Shown here in pieces: positions 18,036 through 26,249 of a stretch of DNA of 64,000 nt. The notes beneath the pieces are model-generated. The model ran no database searches. It had not been told where the DNA came from and was given only the letters and a program-made list of their open reading frames with translations. Position numbers and translations under genes: made by a program. The DNA comes from Methylobacterium sp. NMS14P. GTDB taxonomy: Bacteria; Pseudomonadota; Alphaproteobacteria; Rhizobiales; Beijerinckiaceae. Positions within the stretch are counted from its first letter, which is position 1, and the number at the start of each line of letters is the position of its first letter. The stretch lies in NCBI RefSeq assembly GCF_028583545.1, contig NZ_CP087106.1:2774501-2838500 (forward strand). Direction: 5' to 3'.

Positions 18036-18734
18036 ATGAAGACAACAGTCACAGCGATGGCATCGGCCATGCTCGCCGGCGCGCTTCTCGGAGTGCCGAC
18101 CGGAGCCAGTGCGCAGGCGGGCAGCTTCGCCAACCACGGTTTCGGCAACCACAACTTCGGAGCTGCCGCCGTCGCGGGCGGCGGTGGCTTCGGCAATCAC
18201 GGCTTCGGCGCCGGCGCCGCGGGCGGCGGTTTCGCCAATCGGGGTTTCGGCAACCACGCGTTCGGGCCGGGAGCCGCTGCCGGCGGCTTTGCCAATAACG
18301 GTTTCGGCAACCACAATTTCGGCCGCCCTGCTGTCGGCGGCGGGCTCTCCAATCCGGGGTTCGGGCACGGGCTCGGTGCCCATCGCGGCTACGGTCATCA
18401 TCGCCATTACGGCTACAATCGGGGCTTCTACGGGAGACCCTACGGCTACGGCTACGGCCGGCGCGGATACGCGCTCGGCGGTCTCGGGCTGGGGCTCGCC
18501 GTGGGCGGTCTGTACGGCGGTTACGGTTATCCGGGATACGGCTACGACACCGGGTATTACGGCGGCTACGCGCCCGTCACTTACGGCTACGCGCCCGTCA
18601 CCTACGGCTACGCCGACACCGAAACCGACCGTGTCGTTGACGAGGACCGCGCCTGCGCGCGCCGGTTCCGATCCTATGACCCGCAGAGCGGAACCTATCT
18701 CGGTCGGGACGGGCGTCGCCATCGCTGCCGGTAA
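18036..18734 (+). CDS. Secreted Gly/Tyr/His-rich protein with BA14K-like C-terminus
   Basis: A 232-aa protein. After a signal peptide (cleavage near GASAQA) come about seven copies of an FxNHxFG-type repeat (FANHGFGNHNFG, FGNHGFG, FANRGFGNHAFG) spaced by Ala/Gly linkers, then a Tyr-Gly region (GYGYGRRGY, GYAPVTYGYAPVTYGY). The C-terminus, CARRFRSYDPQSGTYLGRDG ending in HRC, is the BA14K signature with two cysteines. BA14K proteins are alphaproteobacterial surface proteins, described as lectin-like in Brucella. GTG 18027 is an alternative start. Confidence 0.8.
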   Translation: MKTTVTAMASAMLAGALLGVPTGASAQAGSFANHGFGNHNFGAAAVAGGGGFGNHGFGAGAAGGGFANRGFGNHAFGPGAAAGGFANNGFGNHNFGRPAVGGGLSNPGFGHGLGAHRGYGHHRHYGYNRGFYGRPYGYGYGRRGYALGGLGLGLAVGGLYGGYGYPGYGYDTGYYGGYAPVTYGYAPVTYGYADTETDRVVDEDRACARRFRSYDPQSGTYLGRDGRRHRCR

Positions 18735-18875
18735 GCCTCGGTCGTCCTGAGGACGACCGCATCGGACACGGAACGGCCCCGTCACGCCGCGGCGTGGGCG
18801 GGGCTGAGGGCGGGGCTGAGGGCGGGGTTGGCTCGATCCGCCGGAGCAGCCAATCGGGACGACCGATCGCTGGCG

Positions 18876-19118
18876 CTAAGACTCGCCCTCGGTCTCGTCC
18901 TCACCGCCGGTCGCACCGGTTGCAGGCCATGGCCGGTACGCGTCGAGCGTCGCGTAGGCATCCGTGCCGGTGAGCCCGAGCCGTTCCATGTCGGTCAGGA
19001 GCGCCAGGATGTCGGTGTCCACCGGCTCGCCGGCTTCTTTGCGCTCGATCAGAGTGTTGACCAGTTCCAGGTCGCTGATCGACGTCGCGCTGGGTTCGTT
19101 CGGATCGGTGAAGGCCAT
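18876..19118 (-). CDS. Acidic hypothetical protein, 80 aa
   Basis: A soluble, acidic helical protein (SISDLELVNTLIERKEAGEP, ILALLTDMERLGLTGTDAYA). No family recognised. ATG 19118 is preceded by a GAGA-rich stretch. It stands alone. Confidence 0.55.
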   Translation of the reverse strand: MAFTDPNEPSATSISDLELVNTLIERKEAGEPVDTDILALLTDMERLGLTGTDAYATLDAYRPWPATGATGGEDETEGES

Positions 19119-19270
19119 GACCGGTCTCTCGCAGGATGGGTCGGAGATCTAGGTCGCCGCCCCTCGCCCGACCACACGCGACCGCTCCGGACGCCGCGGC
19201 GCGGCGGTGCGGCGGTGCGGCGGCGCCGATGCCGGCCCCTGAGCGTGCTGGCGAGGGGACGCCGCGCGCG

Positions 19271-19507
19271 TCACATCGTCGGATGCGACGCCGGCTCTGT
19301 CTCACCGTGCAAAACCTCGTGCTGCCAAGTGGGGCGGTGCGCGTCCAGTCCGACATGCTGGCCGACATACAGGGTTGCGAGCAGGCCGAGCAGCAGAAGC
19401 AGGCCGAGGGTCACGGCGTCCGGATGCCGGCGCGCGCTGTGAATGCTGAGGCAACCCAGTGTGAAGACGGCCGCGAGGACCAGGGGACCGAGCGTGTCGC
19501 TCGACAT
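19271..19507 (-). CDS. Small inner-membrane protein, 78 aa
   Basis: Two hydrophobic helices (GPLVLAAVFTLGCLSIHS and VTLGLLLLLGLLATLYVGQH) with a short basic loop between them and a polar C-terminus. ATG 19507 follows GGAG. Function unknown. Confidence 0.6.
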   Translation of the reverse strand: MSSDTLGPLVLAAVFTLGCLSIHSARRHPDAVTLGLLLLLGLLATLYVGQHVGLDAHRPTWQHEVLHGETEPASHPTM

Positions 19508-19794
19508 CGGGATCTCCGGGGTGGCCTGTCGCCGTGGCTCAGCGCGCCGCCGCGCATGGGCGAGCGGCGAGGCTGCGCGACATAGACGCTCGAGGATGCG
19601 CGAACCATCCCGACATCCATCGCCACCATCGCGCGTCGGATCCGGCGGCGAGTGTCGAGCAACGAGCCTCGACCGCGCGCCGCCCTGCGGCGGCCGCGCT
19701 GCGGCAGGATCGGCCCGGTCACCGGCATCCCTGCGTCGCACCAGTCGAGCACAGCGCGCCGCGCGTATTGCCGTTTGCCGGAACGGCAATTCGG

Positions 19795-19870
19795 TTCCCG
19801 AACCTCAGAACCCGATGCGGGCACGGGTTCCGAAAGCTGAGTAGGATCAAGATGATGATAAGTGGATGAC
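19795..19870 (+). pseudogene. Integrase 3'-end remnant
   Basis: This stretch aligns with the end of the broken integrase at 25385-25450. Shared blocks include CCTCAG-ACCCG-TGCGG, AA-CTGAG, ATCAAGATG and TAAGTGGATG in the same order. Just after it the tRNA-like sequence found at 25449 is no longer recognisable. It is therefore a scar of a second, related element. The rest of 19508-20008 holds no gene I can support. Confidence 0.55.
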
Positions 19871-20008
19871 TGCCAGAGAAGCTGAGCCATAAACCAAAGG
19901 TGTCAGCGGCTTAGTTCCCTCACTGATGCGGTGCCCTGCTCTTGGCAATAAACGAAGATTTCTGTGCCTCGCTCACCGATCGAAGGACGCGGCGGCAGTT
20001 GATGCCGC

Positions 20009-20266
20009 TCACCCTAAGCACCTGCGGTCGACGCAGGCGAGGTCGCGGTCGTAGATGCCGGCGCCCCCAAGGACGAGCCACTGATCCGCCACAGGAAGGT
20101 GGCGGGCGGGTCCGGTACGAGCCAGCGGGGCAGCTCGAGCGCCTTCGAGGAAGTCGTCGGCGAGCGACGGGAAGCCGGCGCATGGCGCCTGACCGATTAG
20201 CGGCAGCGGCACGCGGACGGCGTCGGGGCTATGAACCAGCAACGCGTTGATCCGGTTGGGGTGCAC
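20009..20266 (-). pseudogene. UmuD-like S24 peptidase fragment
   Basis: It aligns with the umuD at 28029-28481 over its first half. [10 protein letters not shown], the cleavage-site motif [14 protein letters not shown] and [12 protein letters not shown] are all recognisable. The copy has small indels that shift the frame in the middle ([16 protein letters not shown] replaces the expected residues), lacks the SSME nucleophile motif and stops before the catalytic lysine region. It has no LexA box upstream. A dead duplicate. Confidence 0.8.
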
Positions 20267-20486
20267 CTACCGAGCCGACCGCCCATAACGGCCTTGTTGC
20301 GGGTTCGCGTCCTGACGAGGCCAGCAGATCACGGGCGCCACTAGGCCGCTGGCGTCATCTCTCGATCGGCGGCCCCGATGTACGAGCGGCAGGCCGGTGT
20401 GCTGCCCGCACGTGATCGCCGTGCCTATCCCTGAATCTTGCTCGATGCCGACCGTTCCCGGACGACAGCAATCACAGGTTGACTTC

Positions 20487-20787
20487 ATGACGCGCACGAT
20501 CGTCGCGCTGGCAGGAGCCCTGTCTCTGACCCTCGCCGTGCCCACCTCTGCGCAAACGGTGACGGGCGGCGGGGGAAACATTGGAGTCTCAGCCGCCGGC
20601 GACGACCGGAAGCGCGGGCCCAGGGGCTCGGGATCTCGGGCCGAGGCCGATCACCCGTGGGAATGCGGCCAATCCGGGAGTCGCGTCGATCTCAGGCACA
20701 ACGCCGGGCGTCAACGTCGGCGGCACCCCGATCAGTGGGCCGCCCGGCACTGGCGGCCCTTCGGGCGGCCCGTCGCTCGGTCGGTAG
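20487..20787 (+). pseudogene. Frameshifted small secreted protein
   Basis: The ATG at 20487 opens a clear signal peptide (TRTIVALAGALSLTLAVPTS, cleavage after SAQ). After TVTGGGGN the plausible continuation lies in the next frame (SQPPATTGSAGPGARDLGPR, NPGVASISGTTPGVNVGGTP) ending at 20787. The shift falls at or near the G5 run at 20571-20575, so it is either a real one-base change or a sequencing error in a homopolymer. The intact product would be a Gly/Pro-rich exported protein of about 100 aa. Confidence 0.55.
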
Positions 20788-20848
20788 GCCCGCTCGGCAC
20801 CGCCGCCCCGATCTGCTCTCGGGATGGTGCCGAGTGTTGATCGTAATC

Positions 20849-21172
20849 TCAGCCTCGTTCGGCCATCTTCTGCACGAGTTCCAGAAGCCTGCGCCGATCT
20901 CCAGGTTCGCGGACGAGATTGAAGGCGGCCAGCAACTCGGCGCATTCAGCGTCGCTCGCGACCGAGATGGCCGAACTGGTCGCAGCGCACGTGCCCGCAT
21001 CGACGGCGTTCGGTGGCCTGTAGAACGCGGACGGCGGCACCTGCACCGCCCCGGCGATCCGCTTCAGCAGCCGCTCCGTCTTCTCTTGCCGCAGGTTCCA
21101 GACCCCACGCGCTTCATCCCGACGCGACGCCTCCGATGACGGATCGCTCAAGGTGAGTGCCTTGGATCCCAT
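20849..21172 (-). CDS. Hypothetical regulator-like protein, 107 aa
   Basis: The middle (TERLLKRIAGAVQVPPSAFY) resembles the second half of an XRE-type helix-turn-helix, and the end (LLAAFNLVREPGDRRRLLEL) resembles the C-terminal helix common in short methylobacterial HTH proteins. A full HTH is not seen, so DNA binding is uncertain. Confidence 0.5.
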   Translation of the reverse strand: MGSKALTLSDPSSEASRRDEARGVWNLRQEKTERLLKRIAGAVQVPPSAFYRPPNAVDAGTCAATSSAISVASDAECAELLAAFNLVREPGDRRRLLELVQKMAERG

Positions 21173-21342
21173 GTGCCTCCGAGCGGGCGCACGAGGCGCC
21201 TCTTGTCCACGTTCAGATCGGCTCGCATCCTATTGGATTGCGCGCAACGCGCAACGGTTGCGCTAGTGCAAAGCTTGCTCCTCTGGGTTGTGGCGTGCGA
21301 CAGATCACACGCATGTGAGCTAACAGCGAGAGCAGGTACGGC

Positions 21343-21951
21343 GTGCCGAAGCCCCGGGTTCGTGGTGGTCAGACTTGTCCGAAGGCGTTCCAGTCAGCGC
21401 TCGATGCACTCGACGTAATTGGCCGGTGGGAATGGGACGCAGCGACGGACTCCGCACGCTCGGATGCCATCGTGGCGCTGCTCTTCGATGTCGACCCCGA
21501 CCAGGCGGAGGTGGGCGTTCCGCTCACTCACTACGTTGATGCCATACACCCTGAGGATCGGGAGCGGGTTCTCGACCTGATCCGGCGTAGCGCCAGCGAA
21601 GGCAGCACCTTTCTGACCGAGTACCGGGTGATCTCGGTCGACGGTCAGACCCGCTGGGTTCTGGCGCGGGGACGTTTCACCGCCGATCATCAAGGGCGAC
21701 CGGTCGGCGGTGGCGGGATCCTCGTGGACATCACGTCCATGCGGATGAGCGAAGGCACCTTCGGGGACTCCATGCTCTACCCCGGCGAGACCCCACTCGA
21801 CCGGGCCGCCGATCACGCCATCGCCGCACAGGAGGCCATTGCGGAGCTGCGAGATCCGGATTTGAAAGCGCAGGCCGACGCGCTCCTGATATCGCTCGGC
21901 CGAAGACTCGCGCAGCAGGAGGTGCAGGCCCGCCGCCGGAACATGAATTGA
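21343..21951 (+). CDS. PAS-domain protein
   Basis: A 202-aa protein with one PAS_3-type fold at about residues 25-135 (IGRWEWDAATDSARSD, YVDAIHPEDRERVLDLIRRS, EYRVISVDGQTRWVLARG, GILVDITS) and a helical C-terminal region. There is no kinase, cyclase or HTH domain attached, so it may sense a ligand and act through a partner. Start is GTG 21343. Confidence 0.8.
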   Translation: MPKPRVRGGQTCPKAFQSALDALDVIGRWEWDAATDSARSDAIVALLFDVDPDQAEVGVPLTHYVDAIHPEDRERVLDLIRRSASEGSTFLTEYRVISVDGQTRWVLARGRFTADHQGRPVGGGGILVDITSMRMSEGTFGDSMLYPGETPLDRAADHAIAAQEAIAELRDPDLKAQADALLISLGRRLAQQEVQARRRNMN

Positions 21952-22039
21952 CGTGCCAGTCCGTGTTCGGTGAGACGAAAGCAAACCTTAAGCTCAATGG
22001 TCTATAGGCCCGCTATCGTCTCGCGTCTCGGTGTTGACC

Positions 22040-22210
22040 ATGACTCTCGCACTGTTGGCCGCCTTGATCGCCGGCGCGATATGTCTCGGGATGATCTCTG
22101 CCCTTGTGCCGCTTCAGCGGCCGCAGGAGGAGGTCGAGTTGGCAGATCTCAACGAGGACGAGTTCTTCGACATCGGCGGCCCCGTCATCGATCTGCAGGC
22201 GACGCGCTAG
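22040..22210 (+). CDS. Small membrane protein, 56 aa
   Basis: A short frame with one N-terminal hydrophobic helix (TLALLAALIAGAICLGMISA) and an acidic tail (EEVELADLNEDEFFDIGGPV). The sharp amphipathic layout and codon use support it as real. Function unknown. Confidence 0.5.
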   Translation: MTLALLAALIAGAICLGMISALVPLQRPQEEVELADLNEDEFFDIGGPVIDLQATR

Positions 22211-22305
22211 AGGCGCGTCCCGCATTTTCGCAGCTGGTCGGTCGGTTGGTCGGTCATGAACAAGCCCGTGCCGGTGGACCGGCCAGGTCAGAGCGGAGGT
22301 GCGCC

Positions 22306-22497
22306 ATGAACCCTCAACCCGTCACCATCGAGACCGAGGCCGACGCCCAGACGTATCTGGCCGATCTCCTCAAGAACCCGAAGAACCGGTCGATGAGCGA
22401 GATTGCGAGACATTGCGCCCTGCGGGTCCGCGCCCCGAAGATCAAAGCGTTCTTTCTGACCGAAGGCGCCACGATGCTTGCCGAGATGAAAGGGTAG
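22306..22497 (+). CDS. Small hypothetical protein, 63 aa
   Basis: GCGGAGG lies just before ATG 22306. The product is a mixed alpha-helical protein (TEADAQTYLADLLKNPKNRS, EIARHCALRVRAPKIKAFFL) with no membrane segment. No family recognised. Confidence 0.55.
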   Translation: MNPQPVTIETEADAQTYLADLLKNPKNRSMSEIARHCALRVRAPKIKAFFLTEGATMLAEMKG

Positions 22498-22507
22498 AGC
22501 CGAGACA

Positions 22508-22541
22508 AGAAAGCCCGCGACGGCGGTCCGGGCGGGCTTCT
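22508..22541. terminator. Hairpin after the gene at 22306
   Basis: AAGCCCGC and GCGGGCTT pair across a short GC-rich loop, 11 nt after the stop codon. There is no clear T tract on the plus strand. It closely resembles the hairpin at 34068. Confidence 0.45.
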
Positions 22542-22728
22542 CGAGATCCGGACTGTGAGGGGTCTGTAAGGCCGGATCCGAAAGCAGCATACGAAGCCGC
22601 AGTTAACGAGAGAGCCCGCGCGACGGAGCCGGCGTGGCTGAAGGTGATCTCTGCGAGAGAGGCGCCGACATACGCGCACGCTCGCTGGCATGCCACAGCG
22701 CGCATTGCAGAGCTGGTCAGCGCCCGAC

Positions 22729-22762
22729 AAAAAAGACCGCCGCAGTCGGAGCCGGGCGGTTC
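22729..22762 (-). terminator. Rho-independent terminator of the broken prophage module
   Basis: On the minus strand ACCGCC ... GGCGGT with inner CGG/CCG pairing is followed by TTTTTT. The same hairpin and flank occur at 34690 after the intact phage module, so the two modules share a 3' end. The other sequence in 22542-22839 shows no gene. Confidence 0.8.
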
Positions 22763-22839
22763 GAGGTGATCTCGCTGGGGGAGTGTCGAGGCCCGGTCTG
22801 CGCACGGGATGGCGGCGCGGTTCCAGTCGGCGATCCGGC

Positions 22840-23178
22840 TCATCGCCCCGCCAGCCCGATCTTGGCCAGGACGATCCCCTCGAAGGCCAGCAGCGCCGCA
22901 GAGGCCAGCCCCCAGCCGATCCCGCCCAGGTCCCGCACCTGCCCGGCGACCTCGGCCAGCCCCTTGGCGGCCTCCGCCTTCGCGCCGTCGACCGCCTTGT
23001 CGATCCGACGCTCGATCTCGTCCCGCGCCACGAACAGCCCGATGTCGCGCCGGTAGGCCACGCCCTCGAGCTTCTCGTCCATCCGGTCGAGCTTGCCGCC
23101 GAGCGCGTCCATCTGCCGGCCGGTCGCCTCCACGCGCTCGATCAGGCGCCCGATCCATTCGGGCAGGTGGTCGGCCAT
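22840..23178 (-). CDS. Phage coiled-coil membrane protein, 112 aa
   Basis: A helical N-terminal half with coiled-coil character (LIERVEATGRQMDALGGKLD, RMDEKLEGVAYRRDIG) is followed by a C-terminal hydrophobic helix (GLASAALLAFEGIVLAKIGL). ATG 23178 follows GGAGGG; the frame is open to 23262. It lies just downstream of the holin gene in a lysis-like position. Function inferred only from place and layout. Confidence 0.6.
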   Translation of the reverse strand: MADHLPEWIGRLIERVEATGRQMDALGGKLDRMDEKLEGVAYRRDIGLFVARDEIERRIDKAVDGAKAEAAKGLAEVAGQVRDLGGIGWGLASAALLAFEGIVLAKIGLAGR

Positions 23179-23283
23179 CGCATCCCTCCAGCGCGCGACG
23201 CGGCTCGCCGCCCGGACCCGCGGGCGCGTTCCATGAGCCGGGTGTGAGGTACCGTCCGTCATGGCGCCGGTCCCGCCGGGGCC

Positions 23284-23694
23284 TCAACCCCCCGACCCGA
23301 CCATCTGCGGCACGAACTTGTCCACGGAGCGGGCCAGCATGTAGACGCCGATCCCGACGGTGAGCAGCGACCACAGCTCGGCCGGCGCGCCCTTGAGTGC
23401 GCTCACCACCTCCACCTGCAGGCCGACCATGGGCGAGACCACCCCCACCCGGGTGATCATCGCCAGCGCCCACAGCACGGTGATCGGCCGCGCGTTGCGG
23501 GCGAGCGGGCTCTCCGAGCCGGGCTCGGCCTTCATCACCTCGGCCATAGTGTGGCCGAGATCGGCCTGCTGCTCGATCAGGGCCTTCTGCAACTCCGGCC
23601 GCACCTGGAGGCGCCGGCCCGCATCGGGCAGCACCTTCTGCAGGACCGGGCCGAGCGTGTCGAGCAGCGCCGGAAGGAGGGCGAGGAAGCCCAT
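23284..23694 (-). CDS. Holin, 3TM family (gene-transfer-agent type)
   Basis: A 136-aa protein. A first helix (LALLPALLDTLGPVLQKVLP) and a charged middle (EQQADLGHTMAEVMKAEPGS) precede RNARPITVLWALAMITRVGV and WSLLTVGIGVYMLARSVDKF. The NARP-helix and GRSVDK-like ending match the three-helix holins of alphaproteobacterial phages and gene transfer agents. It would make inner-membrane lesions at lysis. The gene is intact although the terminase next to it is broken. Confidence 0.7.
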   Translation of the reverse strand: MGFLALLPALLDTLGPVLQKVLPDAGRRLQVRPELQKALIEQQADLGHTMAEVMKAEPGSESPLARNARPITVLWALAMITRVGVVSPMVGLQVEVVSALKGAPAELWSLLTVGIGVYMLARSVDKFVPQMVGSGG

Positions 23695-23699
23695 GGTCC

Positions 23700-24690
23700 G
23701 GCACCCTGCTGCATGTTGAGGCGGATCGCGGTGCCGGTGGCGTTCCACCGGTCGATCGCCAGCCCCCGGACGTCGAAGATCTCGGCATCGGCCCGCAACT
23801 GGCGCTCGATCGCCGTGTAATCGACCACGTGGCCGTCGGTCGGCAGGAGCGCCCCGTCCCGGGCCCAGAGGTCGTAGGGGACGGGATCACGCCGGGCGCG
23901 CAGCGCGATTGAGGCCGCCGGGCACCAGAGCCGGACACGAGCCGCCAGCGAGCGCCACTGCCCTCCGGCGGGAAGACCCAGACCAGGGCCGTGAGGTCGA
24001 CAACTGAGGAGAGGTCGAGGCTGCCGAAACTGGTGCAGTGTCGTGTAGAGGGCGCCGTCGGGCCACTCGTGCATCTCGTCGCCGACAATTACCAGGGCGG
24101 ACAGGCCGCGCTTGCCCTCTGCCGCGCCGGACGGGACCTCGAAGCGGGCCCAGAGCGCGGCGCAGTACAGGCTCTTCTTGAAGGTCTGGACCCGCTCCAC
24201 GAAGGTCGGCGAGAGCCGGATCGCGGTCTTGGCCTCCTCGAAGACGATGCGCGCCTGATTCTCGTTGCGCGCCATGGCCTAGGCCTGCCCGCCCATCGTC
24301 CGGTCGCAGAGCCAGAACAGCACCGCCAGCGCCGCTAGGAACTCGGTCTTGCCGTTCTTGCAGCCGATCCAGAGGAACAGGCGGCGGAACGGCCGGAACC
24401 TGTCCGCCGCGCGCCAGCTTTCGAGCAACTGGACGATCGCGGCCTGCCAGGGCACTAGGTTGAACGGCTTGCCGGCCCATCGCCCCTCCGTGTGCCGGAT
24501 CCATGTCGGCCGCACCGCCACGCCGGCCGCACCGCCACGGCGGCCTCCGCGAGGGCGGCGTCGAACCACGCACCTGGCTCGGCGGCGGCCCGCGCCCAGT
24601 CGCGGGGGACGAACGCGGAGGCCGGGTCGTCACCGAGCGCCGCGACCCAGACGGGCCGCGCGGCCGCCTCCGCGACCCCGGAGGCGGATC
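23700..24690 (-). pseudogene. Large terminase, multiply broken
   Basis: Fragments of a TerL follow one another in different minus frames. They are DPASAFVPRDWARAAAEPG (near 24600), RHTEGRWAGKPFNLVPWQ with the ATPase motif IGCKNGKTEF (24279-24530), ENQARIVFEEAK to VIVGDEMHEWPDG (24060-24260), DLTALVWVFPPE (about 23970), and DGHVVDYTAIERQL to FDVRGLAIDRWNA (about 23730-23860). There is an in-frame stop between the second and third pieces. The C-terminal third is missing, and the remnant runs straight into the holin gene. Confidence 0.85.
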
Positions 24691-24734
24691 CTGCGTCCAT
24701 CAGTTCGGGCGCGTGCCCGGAGGCGCGGCCGCAC

Positions 24735-25561
24735 GGGGCCGACAACTGGCTGAAGACGATGCCAAGCCTGTTTGCCTTCGCGGTCGAGCGCGAATACCTG
24801 CAGGCCGATTCGACCCGCGGCGTGAAGCTCCTCAACGTGCTGGACGATCGAACCGGCTATCACACCTGGACCGATGACGAGATTGGCCGGTTCGAGGTGT
24901 GCTGGCCGCTCGGCACCCGCGAGCGCCTAGCGCTCGATCTGCGGCTCTACACGGGCCTGCGCCACGGCGACGCCGCCCGCGTCGGCCCTCAACATGCCGC
25001 GACGGTCGGATCTGCATCGCGACGGAGAAGACCGGGCGGGAGGTCACGATCCGGATCCTGCCGCCGGTCGCGAACTCGATCGCGGCGAGCCGGGTCGGCG
25101 CACTGACCTTCAGCGCTGGTGAGCGCGGACGGCCGATGAAGGAGAGCTCCGGCAAATGGTTCAGCGATGCCTCCGCCGAGGCCGGCGTATCGGACCGAGT
25201 CCACGGCCTACGGAAGGCCGGCGCGCTACGGGCAGCCGAGAGCGGCGCGACTGAAGCGGAACTGAACGCGTGGTTCGGATGGGCGGAGGGGTGTCGCGAG
25301 AACGCGACCTACGTGCGCGGCGCCAATCGAACGAAGCTCGCCGAGCGTATTGCCGACCGCTGGAACGGCGACGCTATTCCCGCACCTCAGCACCCGGTGC
25401 GGAAGCCGCAGCAGAAAACTGAGCACAATCAAGATGTTGGTAAGTGGATGGCTCCCCGAGCAGGACTCGAACCTGCGACAAGGCGATTAACAGTCGGGGC
25501 GATCATATTGATTTCACGCGTGGGCGTTACCGGTCGCCGCCCGTTCCCGAGCGGGCAATAG
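24735..25561 (+). pseudogene. Tyrosine integrase, 5'-truncated and frameshifted
   Basis: The core-binding end (NWLKTMPSLFAFAVEREYLQ) and catalytic domain are present. The first active-site Arg (LYTGLRHGDAARVG) lies in one frame; after a one-base shift near 24995 the rest reads RDGRICIATEKTGREV, then VHGLRKAGA (HxxR) and the nucleophile Tyr in ENATYVRGANR. The N-terminus is lost at the junction with the terminase remnant near 24735. The 3' end runs through the tRNA-derived sequence, giving the familiar MAPRAGLEPATRR read-through, and stops at 25561. Confidence 0.88.
25449..25496 (-). other. Attachment-site scar: 3' part of tRNA-Asn
   Basis: On the minus strand this reads GACTGTTAATC (anticodon stem-loop, GUU anticodon), a variable loop, the T-arm GCAGGTTCGAGTCCTGC and CGGGGAGCCA with an encoded CCA. 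The 5' half of the tRNA is missing. It sits at the 3' end of an integrase, which is the usual arrangement when an element has integrated at a tRNA 3' end and duplicated the target. The intact tRNA-Asn is not in the window. Confidence 0.85.
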
Positions 25562-25593
25562 ACCCCCTCCCCTGCCCACGGTAGCCTCGCCTC

Positions 25594-25806
25594 ATGAGCG
25601 ATGGTCACCACCCGATTCGCTGGCATGAGGCCAATCCGATCCAAGAAGCGGTCGAGGCGCTGACCGCCGCGGGCCATTTGGTCGAACCGCTGGGCGACGA
25701 CTTCGCCTTCTGGATCGTGGATGGTCAGGGCTTGAGCGATGGCGATCTTCTCGACATGGCTCAGCGCCTCGGCCTCATGGACCCGACGCCGACCAAGCTG
25801 CAGTAG
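25594..25806 (+). CDS. Hypothetical protein, 70 aa
   Basis: A soluble acidic small protein (NPIQEAVEALTAAGHLVEPL, FWIVDGQGLSDGDLLDMAQR). First of a row of five short same-strand genes (25594-26713) with gaps of 16 nt or less, which suggests one transcript. No family recognised. Confidence 0.6.
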   Translation: MSDGHHPIRWHEANPIQEAVEALTAAGHLVEPLGDDFAFWIVDGQGLSDGDLLDMAQRLGLMDPTPTKLQ

Positions 25807-25821
25807 CACCCGGGGTGCGCG

Positions 25822-26031
25822 ATGCCCGATCCCGCGAACAGCAACGCCGAGCCTGAGACGTTCGACATGCGGCCAGACGACGAGGGCTGGACGGTCTACA
25901 ACGTGCGCACGGACGAGCCGGCCCGGGTCAAAGGCGTGCGGCAGACCGGCCTCGACATGGAGAAGGCGGACGACCTCGTCGACCTGCTGAACCGCTTGGC
26001 GCGGCGGACAGGCGAAAGCTTCTCACTCTGA
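25822..26031 (+). CDS. Hypothetical protein, 69 aa
   Basis: A hydrophilic protein with a beta-like first half (WTVYNVRTDEPARVKGV) and a helical end (MEKADDLVDLLNRLARR). It starts 15 nt after the previous gene in the same small operon. Function unknown. Confidence 0.6.
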   Translation: MPDPANSNAEPETFDMRPDDEGWTVYNVRTDEPARVKGVRQTGLDMEKADDLVDLLNRLARRTGESFSL

Positions 26032-26041
26032 CGGCCCGGAT

Positions 26042-26245
26042 ATGAGCGAGGATCCGGAACGCCTTCGTCAACAAGCCGATATCCAGTTCATGATGCAGAG
26101 GCTGAAGGGGTTCGCGCGCGTGGTCGACCTTGACGAAGCGACGACGCGACGGATCATCAGGCAGGTCGTGGCCGATATGCCAACGCGGTCAATTGAGGCC
26201 TGGATGGTCGAGGCGCGCTCACGCATGATCAAGGCATCGATATAG
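26042..26245 (+). CDS. Hypothetical helical protein, 67 aa (tandem paralog A)
   Basis: The core MMQRLKGFARVVDLDEATTR with RIIRQVVADMP aligns with the next gene (RLMDRLEGFAVGIGLDRDTT, RLVDRVITDMP). The two are tandem duplicates that have diverged. Entirely alpha-helical by composition. Function unknown. Confidence 0.6.
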   Translation: MSEDPERLRQQADIQFMMQRLKGFARVVDLDEATTRRIIRQVVADMPTRSIEAWMVEARSRMIKASI

Positions 26246-26249
26246 CCGC

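Noticed and set aside
18036..18734. CRISPR array or DNA repeat locus
   Set aside because: The repeats are imperfect, in frame and encode FxNHxFG units of one protein; there are no spacers of fixed length.
25449..25496. Complete tRNA-Asn gene
   Set aside because: Only the anticodon arm to CCA is present; the D-arm and 5' acceptor strand are missing on the expected side, so it is a scar, not a gene.
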